The translations under genes were made by a program, and so were the position numbers. 64,000 nt of DNA from Microbacterium salitolerans (GTDB lineage Bacteria; Actinomycetota; Actinomycetes; Actinomycetales; Microbacteriaceae): NCBI RefSeq assembly GCF_019720895.1, contig NZ_JAHKSH010000001.1, forward strand, positions 496,001 to 560,000, read 5' to 3'. Shown in pieces: positions 1 through 9,036 of the stretch. Within the stretch, counting starts at the first letter, position 1, and every line of letters begins with the position of its first letter. Below the pieces are notes generated by a model that was not told where the DNA came from, searched no databases, and was given only the letters and a program-made list of their open reading frames with translations.

Positions 1-628
1 GCAGCGAGCGCAGCGTGCCGCGCACCTCGGCGCGGTCGGCCGCGGCCGTCGCGCGCCGGTCCTCGCGGGATCGGGTGCGGTGCGGAAGGAGCGCGAACGC
101 GTGCAGCGGCAGCACCGTCGCGGCGAGGACGATCGCGAGGGCGACGTAGGTCAGCCGCCATCCGAGCGGGTCAGCGAGGGCGCTGATGATCGGCGCGAAG
201 ATCGTGCTCGCGAGTGCGCCGAAGATCGTGATCGTCGTGAGGGCGGCGACCGGCTTCGGCGCGAACCACGCGTTCGCGGCCGTGAAGGCGGCCTGATAGA
301 GCGTCATCGACATCGCCGCGCCCGCGAGGAGCCACGACGCGAAGAACAGCGAGAAGGTCGGGGAGCCGGCGGCCGCGAGCAGCGCGACGACCGCGACCGC
401 CGTGCCGACCGACATGACGACGCGCGCGCCCCAGCGGGCCATCGCGTGGCCGACGGGGACCGCGACGGCGGCCTGCACGAGCATGGACGCCGTGAGCGTG
501 CCCATGATGGCCGACGCGCTCCACCCTGTGTCGCTCGTGATGGCATCGGCGGCGACGGGGAGCGAGTAGTAGAGGATCCCCCAGCTGATCAGCTGCGAGG
601 CGCAGAGCGCGGCGAGGGCGCGTCGCAC
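1..628 (-). CDS. MFS transporter, 3' part cut by the window edge
   Basis: The visible 209 codons start with GTG at 628, one base after the stop of the flavoprotein gene upstream, so the two are translationally coupled. The product is hydrophobic, with about five to six membrane segments, beginning RRALAALCASQLISWGILYY and including an MFS-like stretch around 'GHAMARWGARVVMS' and 'FTAANAWFAPKPVAALTT'. A charged loop near the window edge (HRTRSREDRR) fits the central loop between the two six-helix halves. Its place in an operon behind an ArsO-like protein suggests export of an arsenical, but the substrate is inferred from context only. It does not resemble ArsB or ACR3. The remaining half lies outside the window. 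Confidence 0.75.
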   Translation of the reverse strand, partial: MRRALAALCASQLISWGILYYSLPVAADAITSDTGWSASAIMGTLTASMLVQAAVAVPVGHAMARWGARVVMSVGTAVAVVALLAAAGSPTFSLFFASWLLAGAAMSMTLYQAAFTAANAWFAPKPVAALTTITIFGALASTIFAPIISALADPLGWRLTYVALAIVLAATVLPLHAFALLPHRTRSREDRRATAAADRAEVRGTLRSL

Positions 629-629
629 G

Positions 630-1919
630 TCAGCAGCAGCCGCCGTCGACGTTGCAGACGCCCGTCGCGGGCAGGGTGAGCTCGACGCGTCCGGCGGCCT
701 CGGCGTCGCCGGCGATCCAGGCCACGACCGAGCGCACCTGCTCGTATCCCGTCTTGAGCAGGAACGTCGGTGCGCGACCGTAGCTCTTCATCCCGACGAT
801 GAAGAAGCCCGCCTCCGGGTGCGAGAGCTCGCGGTACCCGTGCGGATCCACGGTGCCGCACGAGTGCTCGTTCGGGTCGATCATGGGGGCGAGGCGACGG
901 GGTGCCTCGACGATGTCGTCGAGGTCGAGGCGCAGCTCGCGCAGCGGCGTGAGGTCGGGGCGGAAGCCCGTGTTCGCGACGAGGAGGTCGGCGTCGTGCT
1001 TCTCGCCTGTCGTCGAGGTGGCGCGCACGCCGTCGCCCTGACGTGCGAGCGACGTGATCTCGAAGGAGTCGACGACCTCGACGCGGCCGGACGCGACGAG
1101 CTGCTCGACGCGCGATCCGAGGGCGCCGCGGCCCTCGAGCTCGTCATCGGCCGTCTGCACGCGCTGTGCCTGCGCGTTGCGGATCAGCCAGGTCACATGC
1201 GTGCCGGGCTCGAGCCGCGCGAGCGTGGCGAGGGCGATGAGCGTGTTCGCCGCGGAGTGGCCGGCCCCGACGACGGTCGTGCGGCGGCCGGCGAACCGGT
1301 CGCGATCGCGGCCCAGGACGTCGGGGAGCGCGGGCACGATGAGATCGCGCACGCTGTCCGTGCCGAGCGGCTCGATGCCGCTCGAGCCCAGCGGGTTCGG
1401 CTGGCTCCAGGTGCCGGACGCGTCGAGCACAGCACGCGCAGGGACGTCGGCGGCGGAGCCGTCGGCCGACGTGATGCGCAGCGCGAACGGCTTCTGGCTG
1501 CGACCCTGCGTGCGCGTGCGGTCCATGCCCTCGCGCGACACCGACGTCACGGTGCTGCCGAGGCGGATGTGCGGCGCGATCGCGGGGTGCGCGGCGAGCG
1601 GCTCGAGGTACTGCGTGACCAGGTCGGATCCGCTCGGTGCGACGGTCGGGGCGGGCGCCTCCCAGCCGTCGTCCGCGAGGAGCGCGGCGGCCTCGTCGTC
1701 GACGAGGTGCTGCCACGGCGAGAACAGACGCGTGTGACCCCACTGCCGGACGGCGTCGGCGATCGTGTCGCCCTTCTCGAGGATGGTGAAGGCGATGCCG
1801 CGGCGCGCGAGGTGGGCCGCCGCGGCGAGCCCCATCGGACCGGCGCCGATGATCGCCACGGGCAGCGAGTCGAGGCGCGTGCCGGCGTGGATGCGCGGGG
1901 TGAGGTCGAGAAGCGTCAT
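630..1919 (-). CDS. arsO: ArsO-like FAD/NAD(P)-dependent oxidoreductase with a C-terminal cysteine motif
   Basis: A 429-residue flavoprotein. It has an N-terminal FAD-binding Rossmann motif (VAIIGAGPMGLAAAAHLARRG, around residue 22), a second nucleotide motif in the middle (TTVVGAGHSAANTLIALA), and a late 'ANTGFRPD' motif, as in flavin-containing monooxygenases and ArsO proteins of ars operons. The last nine residues read VCNVDGGCC, giving a Cys-x5-Cys-Cys tail that could hold a trivalent arsenical or another soft metal. A Shine-Dalgarno-like AGAGGA precedes the ATG. It is divergent from arsR and followed one base later by an MFS gene. The ArsO role is a family-level assignment; the reaction in cells is not firmly known. 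Confidence 0.75.
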   Translation of the reverse strand: MTLLDLTPRIHAGTRLDSLPVAIIGAGPMGLAAAAHLARRGIAFTILEKGDTIADAVRQWGHTRLFSPWQHLVDDEAAALLADDGWEAPAPTVAPSGSDLVTQYLEPLAAHPAIAPHIRLGSTVTSVSREGMDRTRTQGRSQKPFALRITSADGSAADVPARAVLDASGTWSQPNPLGSSGIEPLGTDSVRDLIVPALPDVLGRDRDRFAGRRTTVVGAGHSAANTLIALATLARLEPGTHVTWLIRNAQAQRVQTADDELEGRGALGSRVEQLVASGRVEVVDSFEITSLARQGDGVRATSTTGEKHDADLLVANTGFRPDLTPLRELRLDLDDIVEAPRRLAPMIDPNEHSCGTVDPHGYRELSHPEAGFFIVGMKSYGRAPTFLLKTGYEQVRSVVAWIAGDAEAAGRVELTLPATGVCNVDGGCC

Positions 1920-1968
1920 GGGATCCTCTTCTATCGAAGAACGTCGATGGATCCATCGTGGCCTCCTC

Positions 1969-1997
1969 TATCGACATCTGTCAATATCGACTAACTT
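1969..1997 (+). promoter_or_regulatory. arsR promoter with overlapping ArsR-type operator
   Basis: TATCGACA-TC-TGTCAATA (1969-1986) is an inverted repeat with one mismatch. It covers the -35 position and spacer of a promoter whose -10 is TAACTT (1992-1997), six bases before the arsR ATG. A further perfect 14-bp palindrome, CGATGGATCCATCG, lies at 1945-1958, closer to the divergent arsO start. Placement and symmetry fit autorepression by ArsR of both directions; binding is inferred. Confidence 0.65.
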
Positions 1998-2003
1998 CGA
2001 TGT

Positions 2004-2354
2004 ATGGCCACCGAACTACCCGTGCTGAACCAGGCGGATCCCGCCACCTGCTGCGCGCCGCTCGTCCGAGAGCCGCTGAGCGCCGCGGATGCGGTGAGCC
2101 TGGCTGCCCGCATCAAGGCGCTCGCCGACCCGACGCGCCTGCGCCTTCTGTCGATCGTCTCCGCGTCGGAGGGGCGCGAGGCCTGCGTGTGCGACCTGAC
2201 GGATCCCGTCGGCCTCAGTCAGCCGACCGTGTCCCACCACCTGAAGATCCTCACCGATGCGGGGTTCCTCTCGCGCACCAAGCGCGGCACGTGGGCCTAC
2301 TACGCCCTCGTCCCCGGTGCGCTCGAGAGCGTGGGCGAGGTGCTCGCCCCGTGA
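2004..2354 (+). CDS. arsR: ArsR-family arsenite-responsive repressor
   Basis: A 116-residue winged-helix protein with the ArsR core 'ALADPTRLRLLSIV' and recognition helix 'LSQPTVSHHLKIL'. Cysteines are at residues 16-17 near the N-terminus and at 61 and 63 in 'EACVCDL'. The N-terminal Cys pair plus a more distal Cys is the arsenite site described for Corynebacterium glutamicum ArsR, so this is expected to respond to As(III)/Sb(III). The ATG lies six bases after a -10 hexamer, so the mRNA is probably leaderless. Its stop overlaps the GTG start of the aquaporin gene. Confidence 0.88.
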   Translation: MATELPVLNQADPATCCAPLVREPLSAADAVSLAARIKALADPTRLRLLSIVSASEGREACVCDLTDPVGLSQPTVSHHLKILTDAGFLSRTKRGTWAYYALVPGALESVGEVLAP

Positions 2355-3061
2355 CGGAGGTCACCCCCGACGCACCCGCGATCCAGGCCGACCGCCTGAC
2401 GCTGCCGCGGGAGCTGACCGCCGAGTTCGTCGGATCCGCTCTGCTGGCGGCGATCGTCGTCGGGTCCGGCATCATGGCGCAGAACCTGTCGGATGACGTC
2501 GGGCTGCAGCTGCTCGAGAACGCGATCGCGACGGCGTTCGGGCTCGCGGTGCTCATCGTCATGTTCGGGCCCGCCTCCGGCGCGCACTTCAACCCCGTCG
2601 TGACGCTGGCCGACACCGTCATGGGCGGCAAGACGTGGCGGCAGGCCGGCGCGTACATCCCGACGCAGATCGTCGGATGCGTCGCGGGCGCCGTGCTCGC
2701 GAATCTCATGTTCGCGGAGGCCGCCGTGAGCTGGTCGACGAAGGAACGCGCGATTCCGTCGAATCTGCTGAGCGAGGTCGTCGCGACGGCCGGTCTCGTC
2801 GCCGTCATCTTCCTGCTCGTGCGCACGGGCCGCGGCGCGCTCGCGGCGCCGGCGGTCGGCGCGTACATCGGCGCGGCCTACTGGTTCACGGCCTCGACGA
2901 GCTTCGCCAACCCCGCCATCACGGTCGGCCGCATGTTCAGCGACACGTTCGCGGGCATCGCCCCGATCTCCGCGATCCCTTTCATCGGGGCGCAGCTGGT
3001 GGGCGGAGCGGTCGGCCTCGCGCTGGCCGTGTGGCTGACGCCTCGGCGACTCGAGGCATAG
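2351..3061 (+). CDS. aqpS: MIP-family aquaglyceroporin of the arsenic operon (AqpS-like)
   Basis: GTG at 2351 overlaps the arsR stop (GTGA). The 236-residue protein has six membrane segments and the two aquaporin signature loops, one as HFNPV (an NPV variant of NPA) and one as FANPA. In several ars operons an aquaglyceroporin replaces ArsB/ACR3 and lets arsenite flow out, or passes organoarsenicals. Overlap with arsR makes co-regulation near certain; the transported species is inferred. A strong hairpin terminator follows 24 bases after the stop. Confidence 0.83.
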   Translation: MTEVTPDAPAIQADRLTLPRELTAEFVGSALLAAIVVGSGIMAQNLSDDVGLQLLENAIATAFGLAVLIVMFGPASGAHFNPVVTLADTVMGGKTWRQAGAYIPTQIVGCVAGAVLANLMFAEAAVSWSTKERAIPSNLLSEVVATAGLVAVIFLLVRTGRGALAAPAVGAYIGAAYWFTASTSFANPAITVGRMFSDTFAGIAPISAIPFIGAQLVGGAVGLALAVWLTPRRLEA

Positions 3062-3084
3062 CAAGGACGCAGCCGGCGGGCGGA

Positions 3085-3123
3085 GGTCCACGCCCCGGAG
3101 ACGGCTTCTCCGAGGCGTGGACC
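3085..3123. terminator. Bidirectional terminator between aqpS and the PL11 gene
   Basis: The arms GGTCCACGCC (3085-3094) and GGCGTGGACC (3114-3123) are perfectly complementary, with an inner CGGAGA/TCTCCG stem. The hairpin sits between convergent genes and can serve both. Confidence 0.8.
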
Positions 3124-3142
3124 CTACGGTGGCGCGGGCGGC

Positions 3143-6100
3143 CTACCTGACGGTCACCGAGAGCACCTTGCTCGAGGTGTCGCCGTGCTGGTTCACCGCG
3201 ACGACCTGCACTTCGTGCTCTCCGGCGTCGATCCCCGTGTGCTCGAGCGTGACCTGCTGATCGGACGGGCTGGTGTCCACGACGTCAGCCGTTGCGACGA
3301 TGACCCCGTCGACGAGCAGCCGGAACGCGGAGGCGTTCGACTCGCCCTCGGCGATCGACGCCTCGACGCGGAGCCGCCCGTCCTCGGCGTCCTCGACGTC
3401 GACCGTGACCGCACCCGGTGCCTCGGTCGCCGGACCCGGCACCCGCTCGGCCTCCGGCGCGCCGGTGGTGTAGGCCTGCCGCGGCGCTTCCGGAGCGTCC
3501 ATGCCGTCGCCGATGAAGTCGGACGTGTGCGGGGGCTGGTTGTAGGCGGTGTTCTGCCAGGCGACCGCCAGGCGGTACTGGGAATCCGACATGAGCGTGA
3601 AGAGACGGTGTTCCGTGTCGATCACCGTGGTGGCGATCCGGAGCGCCGACGAATCCTCGGTGCGTGTGACGATCTCCTCGCGCCAGTCGCCGAACAGATC
3701 AGCCTGCAGAGAGGCGTTGCCCTTGGTGCTGTTGTTCGTGAACGTCCCCTCCGCCCGGTACAGCTCGATCGACTGATCGGTCTCCCAATCCCACTTGGCG
3801 ATCGTCGGCACGCCGACACCGCTGTCGTCATCGAAATCGTGGTCGCCGATCTCGCGCAGCAGGTCGCCGTCCCAGAACGTCAGGAAGTTCGCGGCGGGGA
3901 TGTTCGTTGTGATCAGCTCGCCGGACGCCGAACGCAGCTGCCCCGCCGGCGAGTTCCAGGCGGCATCGCGGCCGACGGCCCACGACTCGGCGCCCTCATA
4001 GCGCGGATCGATGTCCCCCATCGCCGCACGACCCGTGTCGCGGTCGGCGGGGATGCTCCAGAGGATCTCACCGGTTCCCGCATCGCGCAGCGTCGCGCCC
4101 AGGTTGCCGGATCGGGCCATATCCTCGTGCGCCGAGAAGACCTCGAGCCCGGGCCGTGCCGGATCGACATCGGCGACGTGCTGGGCGTCGCCGTGGCCGA
4201 GCTCCGTGTTGTAGAGCGCCGTGCCGTCGTCGTCGAGGGTCATGGATCCGTAGACGATCTCGTCTTTCTGGTCGCTGTCGACGTCCGCCACGGACAGACT
4301 GTGGTTGCCCTGACCGCGGTACTCGGATCCGGCCTCATCCGAGTCGAAGACCCAGCGCTGGGTCAGGGTCGAGCCGTCGAAGTCGAATGCGGCGACGACC
4401 GCGCGGGTGTAGTACCCACGGGCGAAGATCGCACTCGGCGTCTCGCCGTCGAGGTAGGCAGTGCCGGCGAGGAAGCGGTCCGCGCGGTTGCCGTAGTTGT
4501 CTCCCCAGGATCCGAGGTCGCCGCGGCCCGGGACGTAGTCGATCGTGTCGACGGCCTCACCCGTGGCGCCGTCGAAGACGGTCAGGAACTCCGGCCCGTC
4601 GAGCACGTATCCCCGCGAGTTGCGGTGGTCGGCGCTGGCGTCGCCGATGACCGCGCCTCCGCCATCGGTCGTCCCGTCGGCCGTCTTCATCATGACTTCG
4701 GCCCGGCCGTCGCCGTCGTAGTCGAACACCTGGAACTGGGTGTAGTGAGCCCCCGCGCGGATATTGCGGCCGAGATCGATGCGCCACAGCTGCGTGCCGT
4801 CGAGCTCATACGCATCGACGTAGACGTTGCCGGTGTGTCCCGAACGGGAGTTGTCCTGGGAGTTCGTCGGATCCCACTTGACGATGTACTCGTACTCGCC
4901 GTCGCCATCCACGTCGCCGACGGACGCATCGTTGGCGCGGTAGGTGTACTCGACGTCGTCCGGAGTGGTGCCGCCCGCCGGCTTGTCGAGCGGGATGTCG
5001 AGCGCCTGGCCGTCCTGCACGCCGAACTCGGCGCTGGCCCAGTGCTCGACGAGACCACCCGCGTTCTTTCCGGACCCGCGGCCGGGGTTCTTCTTCGGAG
5101 CGTCGGGGGCGACGGCGGTGCTCACGCGGTACGTGGAGTCGGTCGTGCCGTCGGGGTCCACGACGTCGGTGCTGTCCACGATCGGCTCATCCGTGATGCG
5201 CTCGCCGTCCCGGTAGACGTGGAACGCGGTGTCCGCGTCGTCGCTGCCCAGGAGGCGCCAGCCCACGTAGACGCCCTCGTCCGATGCGACGGCCACGGGG
5301 GCGCGCTCCAGGCGCTCCGCCTGTCGCGTCAGCTGCACCGAGGCCGGCAGGTCAGCGGCGGCGCTGCGCTCCGAGCGCCCGCCCGTGCCGACAGCGGCGA
5401 CCTGATACGTGTAGGCGACGGTCGGTTCGACATGCTCATCGACCCACTCGGTGCCGTCGATGCGCTCGACGAACTGGGGTTCGCGCTCCCCGCGGGCGCG
5501 GAACACGTCGTAGGCCGACGCGCCGTCGACCGCGCTCCACCGAAGCGTGGTCTCTTCGACGCGGAGGTCTGACGGCGCGGCGGGCGGAGCGACCTCCGGG
5601 TCGACGACCTCTGCCGTCTGCTGCTCGGAGTGGCGGCTCTCCCGGCCGGACTCTGCCAGCGAGACGACCGAGTAGGTGTAGGTGCGGGCGAGAGCGACGC
5701 CGTCGTCGGTCCACGAGGTCGCGGATCCAACCGTGTCGCCGAGCGCGACCGGATCCCCTCCGTCCTCGGACCGGTAGACGCGGTAGGCCACCGCGCCGTC
5801 AGCAGGCGCCCAGGCGAGGTCGACGGTCGGCGTCAGGTCGGCACTCACCTCGGCGCGCAGGTCGGACGGCACCTCGACGGGCGTGAGGACCTCGAGCGCG
5901 TTGGCGCGGATGGACGAGCCGGTGAACCGGACGTCGAGCCGTCCGTCCGTGACCTCCACGTCTTCGAGCCAGCGTTCGGCGATGACGCCCGACCCCGGGC
6001 TGCGGGCGTCGAGCTCGACGCCATTCGCGATCATGCCCGTGTTGCTCGATGCGATGCCGTCGCCCGTGTGCAGAACGAGGGTGTAGACGCCGTTGGGCAG

Positions 6101-6418
6101 ATCGACGAGGAAACGGCTGCTGCTGGTCGGCAGGAGGAAGTCTCGACCCGCCGGATCATCGCCGCCGCGCACGCGGCACTGATCGTCGGCGAGCGCCGCC
6201 TCGAGGCCGAATCCGAGAGAGGCGTCGTAGGTGGTGCCGGGCTCGACTTCCTGATGTCCGGCCGCGAGCGGGCCGTCCGCGCATTGGAAATCGAAGAACC
6301 GGTCTGCCGGTCCGTCCGCGGCCGTCGCCGTCGCGACCGGGCCGAGCCCGACCGCCAGTGCGCCGGCGGCCAGCGTGGCCAGGCCTGCTTTCGAGCGAGA
6401 ATTGGATCGTTTCAACAT
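3143..6418 (-). CDS. Secreted rhamnogalacturonan lyase, polysaccharide lyase family 11
   Basis: Start chosen at the ATG at 6418 (MLKRSNSRSKAGL) because it opens a clean signal peptide; an upstream ATG at 6499 adds residues unlike a leader. The mature protein of about 1,060 residues has a malectin-like/galactose-binding N-terminal domain (about 35-190), two fibronectin type III modules (to about 365), the PL11 beta-propeller (about 375-1000) and a C-terminal beta-sandwich. PL11 hallmarks include DVDGDGEYEYIVKWDP, NSRSGHTGNVYVDAYELDG and the late YNQPPHTS motif. It should cleave the Rha-GalA backbone of rhamnogalacturonan I outside the cell. A second PL11 protein lies at 42231-46934 and shares a promoter motif. 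Confidence 0.9.
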   Translation of the reverse strand: MLKRSNSRSKAGLATLAAGALAVGLGPVATATAADGPADRFFDFQCADGPLAAGHQEVEPGTTYDASLGFGLEAALADDQCRVRGGDDPAGRDFLLPTSSSRFLVDLPNGVYTLVLHTGDGIASSNTGMIANGVELDARSPGSGVIAERWLEDVEVTDGRLDVRFTGSSIRANALEVLTPVEVPSDLRAEVSADLTPTVDLAWAPADGAVAYRVYRSEDGGDPVALGDTVGSATSWTDDGVALARTYTYSVVSLAESGRESRHSEQQTAEVVDPEVAPPAAPSDLRVEETTLRWSAVDGASAYDVFRARGEREPQFVERIDGTEWVDEHVEPTVAYTYQVAAVGTGGRSERSAAADLPASVQLTRQAERLERAPVAVASDEGVYVGWRLLGSDDADTAFHVYRDGERITDEPIVDSTDVVDPDGTTDSTYRVSTAVAPDAPKKNPGRGSGKNAGGLVEHWASAEFGVQDGQALDIPLDKPAGGTTPDDVEYTYRANDASVGDVDGDGEYEYIVKWDPTNSQDNSRSGHTGNVYVDAYELDGTQLWRIDLGRNIRAGAHYTQFQVFDYDGDGRAEVMMKTADGTTDGGGAVIGDASADHRNSRGYVLDGPEFLTVFDGATGEAVDTIDYVPGRGDLGSWGDNYGNRADRFLAGTAYLDGETPSAIFARGYYTRAVVAAFDFDGSTLTQRWVFDSDEAGSEYRGQGNHSLSVADVDSDQKDEIVYGSMTLDDDGTALYNTELGHGDAQHVADVDPARPGLEVFSAHEDMARSGNLGATLRDAGTGEILWSIPADRDTGRAAMGDIDPRYEGAESWAVGRDAAWNSPAGQLRSASGELITTNIPAANFLTFWDGDLLREIGDHDFDDDSGVGVPTIAKWDWETDQSIELYRAEGTFTNNSTKGNASLQADLFGDWREEIVTRTEDSSALRIATTVIDTEHRLFTLMSDSQYRLAVAWQNTAYNQPPHTSDFIGDGMDAPEAPRQAYTTGAPEAERVPGPATEAPGAVTVDVEDAEDGRLRVEASIAEGESNASAFRLLVDGVIVATADVVDTSPSDQQVTLEHTGIDAGEHEVQVVAVNQHGDTSSKVLSVTVR

Positions 6419-6459
6419 TCGGTTCGAATCTCCATTGATTGCGTGTGACCGATGGGGGA

Positions 6460-6509
6460 GGAATGCGCTTTCCAGCCTTGAACGTATTCCGCCCCGCATG
6501 TGGGGTCAA
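6460..6509 (-). promoter_or_regulatory. PL11 promoter with LacI-type operator at the start site
   Basis: On the minus strand TTGACC (6504-6509) and TACGTT (6481-6486) are separated by 17 bp, a well-formed promoter. The near-palindrome GGAATGCGCTTTCC (6460-6473, plus-strand reading) lies just downstream, over the expected start. It has one mismatch to symmetry. Related sites sit before the other PL11 gene and the CE7 esterase gene. Confidence 0.7.
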
Positions 6510-6584
6510 GGGTGCGCCGCGAACGAACACCCCGCACGTCGGCCTCACGCAGGCCTCGCGGAGATCCCAGCCCGGCACAGCGAA

Positions 6585-6615
6585 AGGGCCGCCCCGCGCG
6601 ATGCGGGACGGCCCT
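6585..6615. terminator. Terminator downstream of katG
   Basis: AGGGCCGCCCCGC (6585-6597) pairs fully but for one base with GCGGGACGGCCCT (6603-6615), giving a stable GC stem with a five-base loop directly after the katG stop. Confidence 0.75.
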
Positions 6616-6629
6616 CTCCGGTGCTGACC

Positions 6630-8840
6630 TCAGTTCTGCAGGTCGAAGCGGTCGTTCTCCATGACCTTCACCCAGGCGGCGACGAAGTCGTGGACGAACT
6701 TCACCTTCGCGTCGTCGGACGCGTAGACCTCGGCGACGGCGCGGAGCTCGCTGTTGGCGCCGAACACGAGGTCGACACGGCTGCCCGTGAAGCCCGACGT
6801 GCTCGTGTACGTCTTCTGCTCGGCGTCGGGCGTCCAGTCGACGCCGAGCTCGAGCAGGTTCACGAAGAAGTCGTTCGTGAGCGCACCCGGCTTGTCGGTG
6901 AACACGCCGAGGTCGGAACCGTCCCAGTTGGCGCCGAGCACGCGCAGGCCGCCGACGAGGGCGGTCATCTGCGGGGCGGACACGCCCAGGTGGTTGGCGC
7001 GATCGAGCAGCAGGTACTCGCTGGGGAGCTTCAGGAAGCCGCTGTCGTAGTTGCGGAATCCGTCGGCGACCGGCTCGAGCCACGCGAACTGCGTGAGGTC
7101 GGTCTGCTCCTGCGTCGCGTCGACGCGGCCGGGCGTGAAGGGCACCTCGACCTCGACGCCGGCGGCCGTCGCCGCCTGCTCGACGCCCACGCCGCCGGCG
7201 AGGACGACGACATCGGCGAACGAGACGCCGGAGAGGTCGGCGATGTTCTCGAGCTTCGCGATCACGGGCGTGAGCTTCTCGGGCTGGTTGACCTTCCAGC
7301 TGACCTGGGGCTCGAGGCGGATGCGGCCGCCGTTCGGGCCACCGCGCTTGTCGGAGCTGCGGAACGTCGCCGCGGCCTTCCACGCCGTCGAGACGAGCTG
7401 GTCGACCGTGAGGTCCGACTCGGCGATGAGCTGCTTCGCCTTCTGAATCGCGGCGTCGTCCGTCGCGGCCGTCTGCTCGGGCAGCGGATCCTGCCAGTCG
7501 AAGTCCTCCGCGGGGACCTCGGGGCCGAGGTAGCGGGCCTTGGGGCCCATGTCGCGGTGGGTCAGCTTGAACCAGGCGCGGGCGAAGGCGTCGGTGAACG
7601 CCTGCTGGTCCTGCTTGAACGTGCGCGAGATGCGGTCGTACTCGGGGTCGGTGCGCAGGGCCAGGTCGCTCGTGAGCATGCGCGGCTCGCGCGTGCCGTC
7701 CGAGTGCGCCATCGGCACGAGGCCGTCGCCGCCATTCTGGACCGGGCGCCACTGCTTCGCGCCGGCGGGGGACTCCATGAGCTCCCACTCGTACGCGTAG
7801 AGGATGTGGAAGAACTCGTTGTCCCAGCGGGTGGGGTGGTACGTCCAGGTGACCTCGAGGCCGGAGGTGACGGTGTCGTCGCCCTTGCCGGTGCCGTAGC
7901 CGTTCTTCCAGCCGAGGCCCTGGTTCTCGAGGGGGGCGGCCTCGGGGTCGGGGCCGAGCTGGTCGTCGAGGTGCGCGCCGTGCGTCTTGCCGAACGTGTG
8001 TCCACCGGCGATGAGGGCGACGGTCTCCTCGTCGTCCATGCCCATGCGCTTGAACGTCTCGCGGATGTCGACGGCCGACCGCGCGGGGTCGGGCTCGCCG
8101 TTCGGGCCCTCGGGGTTGACGTAGATCAGGCCCATCTGCACGGCCGCGAGGGGAGCCTCGAGGTCGCGGTCGCCCGTGTAGCGCTCATCGTCGAGCCAGA
8201 CCTTCTCCGGGCCCCAGTAGACGTCGTCGTCGGCCTCCCACACGTCGGGGCGGCCGCCGCCGAAGCCGAAGGTCGGGAAGCCCATGGTCTCGAGCGCGAC
8301 GTTGCCGGCGAGGATCATGAGGTCGGCCCAGGAGAGCTTCTGGCCGTACTTCTTCTTGACGGGCCACAGCAGGCGGCGCGCCTTGTCGAGCGACACATTG
8401 TCGGGCCACGAGTTGAGAGGGGCGAACCGCTGCTGGCCCGCGCCGCCGCCGCCGCGGCCGTCGTGCGACCGGTAGGTGCCGGCGGAGTGCCAGGCCATGC
8501 GGATCATGAACGGGCCGTAGTGGCCGAAGTCGGCCGGCCACCAGTCGACGGACGTCGTGAGGACCTCGGCGATGTCGGCCTTGACGGTGGCGAGGTCGAG
8601 GCTCTCGAAGGCCTCGGAGTAGTCGAAGTCCTCGCCCAGCGGGTTCGCGACGGCGGGGTTCTTTGCGAGGATCTTGAGGTTCAGCTTGTTGGGCCACCAC
8701 TCGGTGTTCGGATTGCCCATGGTGGGGTGCACGCGCGCGGCGGTGTTCTCGCCGTGCTGGGGCTCGTCGCCCGCGATGCTGGTCGACGTCGCGTCGCCGT
8801 CGCCGTACCCGAAGGGGCAGGTGCCAGTGCTCTCGGTCAT
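6630..8840 (-). CDS. katG: Bifunctional catalase-peroxidase KatG
   Basis: A full-length 736-residue KatG. The distal haem pocket [13 protein letters not shown] gives Arg114, Trp117 and His118; the tyrosine of the Met-Tyr-Trp adduct is in [11 protein letters not shown] and the methionine in KRMGMDDEE. The proximal histidine motif is [11 protein letters not shown]. It breaks down hydrogen peroxide and has broad peroxidase activity in the cytosol. Unlike many actinobacterial katG genes it has no furA gene in front. An AAAGG Shine-Dalgarno precedes the ATG. Confidence 0.97.
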   Translation of the reverse strand: MTESTGTCPFGYGDGDATSTSIAGDEPQHGENTAARVHPTMGNPNTEWWPNKLNLKILAKNPAVANPLGEDFDYSEAFESLDLATVKADIAEVLTTSVDWWPADFGHYGPFMIRMAWHSAGTYRSHDGRGGGGAGQQRFAPLNSWPDNVSLDKARRLLWPVKKKYGQKLSWADLMILAGNVALETMGFPTFGFGGGRPDVWEADDDVYWGPEKVWLDDERYTGDRDLEAPLAAVQMGLIYVNPEGPNGEPDPARSAVDIRETFKRMGMDDEETVALIAGGHTFGKTHGAHLDDQLGPDPEAAPLENQGLGWKNGYGTGKGDDTVTSGLEVTWTYHPTRWDNEFFHILYAYEWELMESPAGAKQWRPVQNGGDGLVPMAHSDGTREPRMLTSDLALRTDPEYDRISRTFKQDQQAFTDAFARAWFKLTHRDMGPKARYLGPEVPAEDFDWQDPLPEQTAATDDAAIQKAKQLIAESDLTVDQLVSTAWKAAATFRSSDKRGGPNGGRIRLEPQVSWKVNQPEKLTPVIAKLENIADLSGVSFADVVVLAGGVGVEQAATAAGVEVEVPFTPGRVDATQEQTDLTQFAWLEPVADGFRNYDSGFLKLPSEYLLLDRANHLGVSAPQMTALVGGLRVLGANWDGSDLGVFTDKPGALTNDFFVNLLELGVDWTPDAEQKTYTSTSGFTGSRVDLVFGANSELRAVAEVYASDDAKVKFVHDFVAAWVKVMENDRFDLQN

Positions 8841-8913
8841 GATCGCCTTTCGATGTGGATCGGAACGAGGAAGATCTTCCGCTTCGTCGGCACGACGGAG
8901 TCGCCCTGCGAAG

Positions 8914-8933
8914 AATTGAATGACTCAAATGTA
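8914..8933 (-). promoter_or_regulatory. Possible katG promoter/operator
   Basis: Read on the minus strand, TACATT (8928-8933) could be a -10 element and is followed by TTGA-N5-TCAA, an AT-rich inverted repeat that stands out in this GC-rich region. It may be a Fur-like or other redox regulator site. Evidence is position and symmetry only. Confidence 0.35.
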
Positions 8934-9036
8934 GCGCACGAGAGGATCCCACGCGAGGGGCACGCGGGGCACGGATGTGTCCGCGCGTGTCGGCTGTCGG
9001 CGGGTCGGAATCCCTGCGCCGTCTAACGTGGATCGC

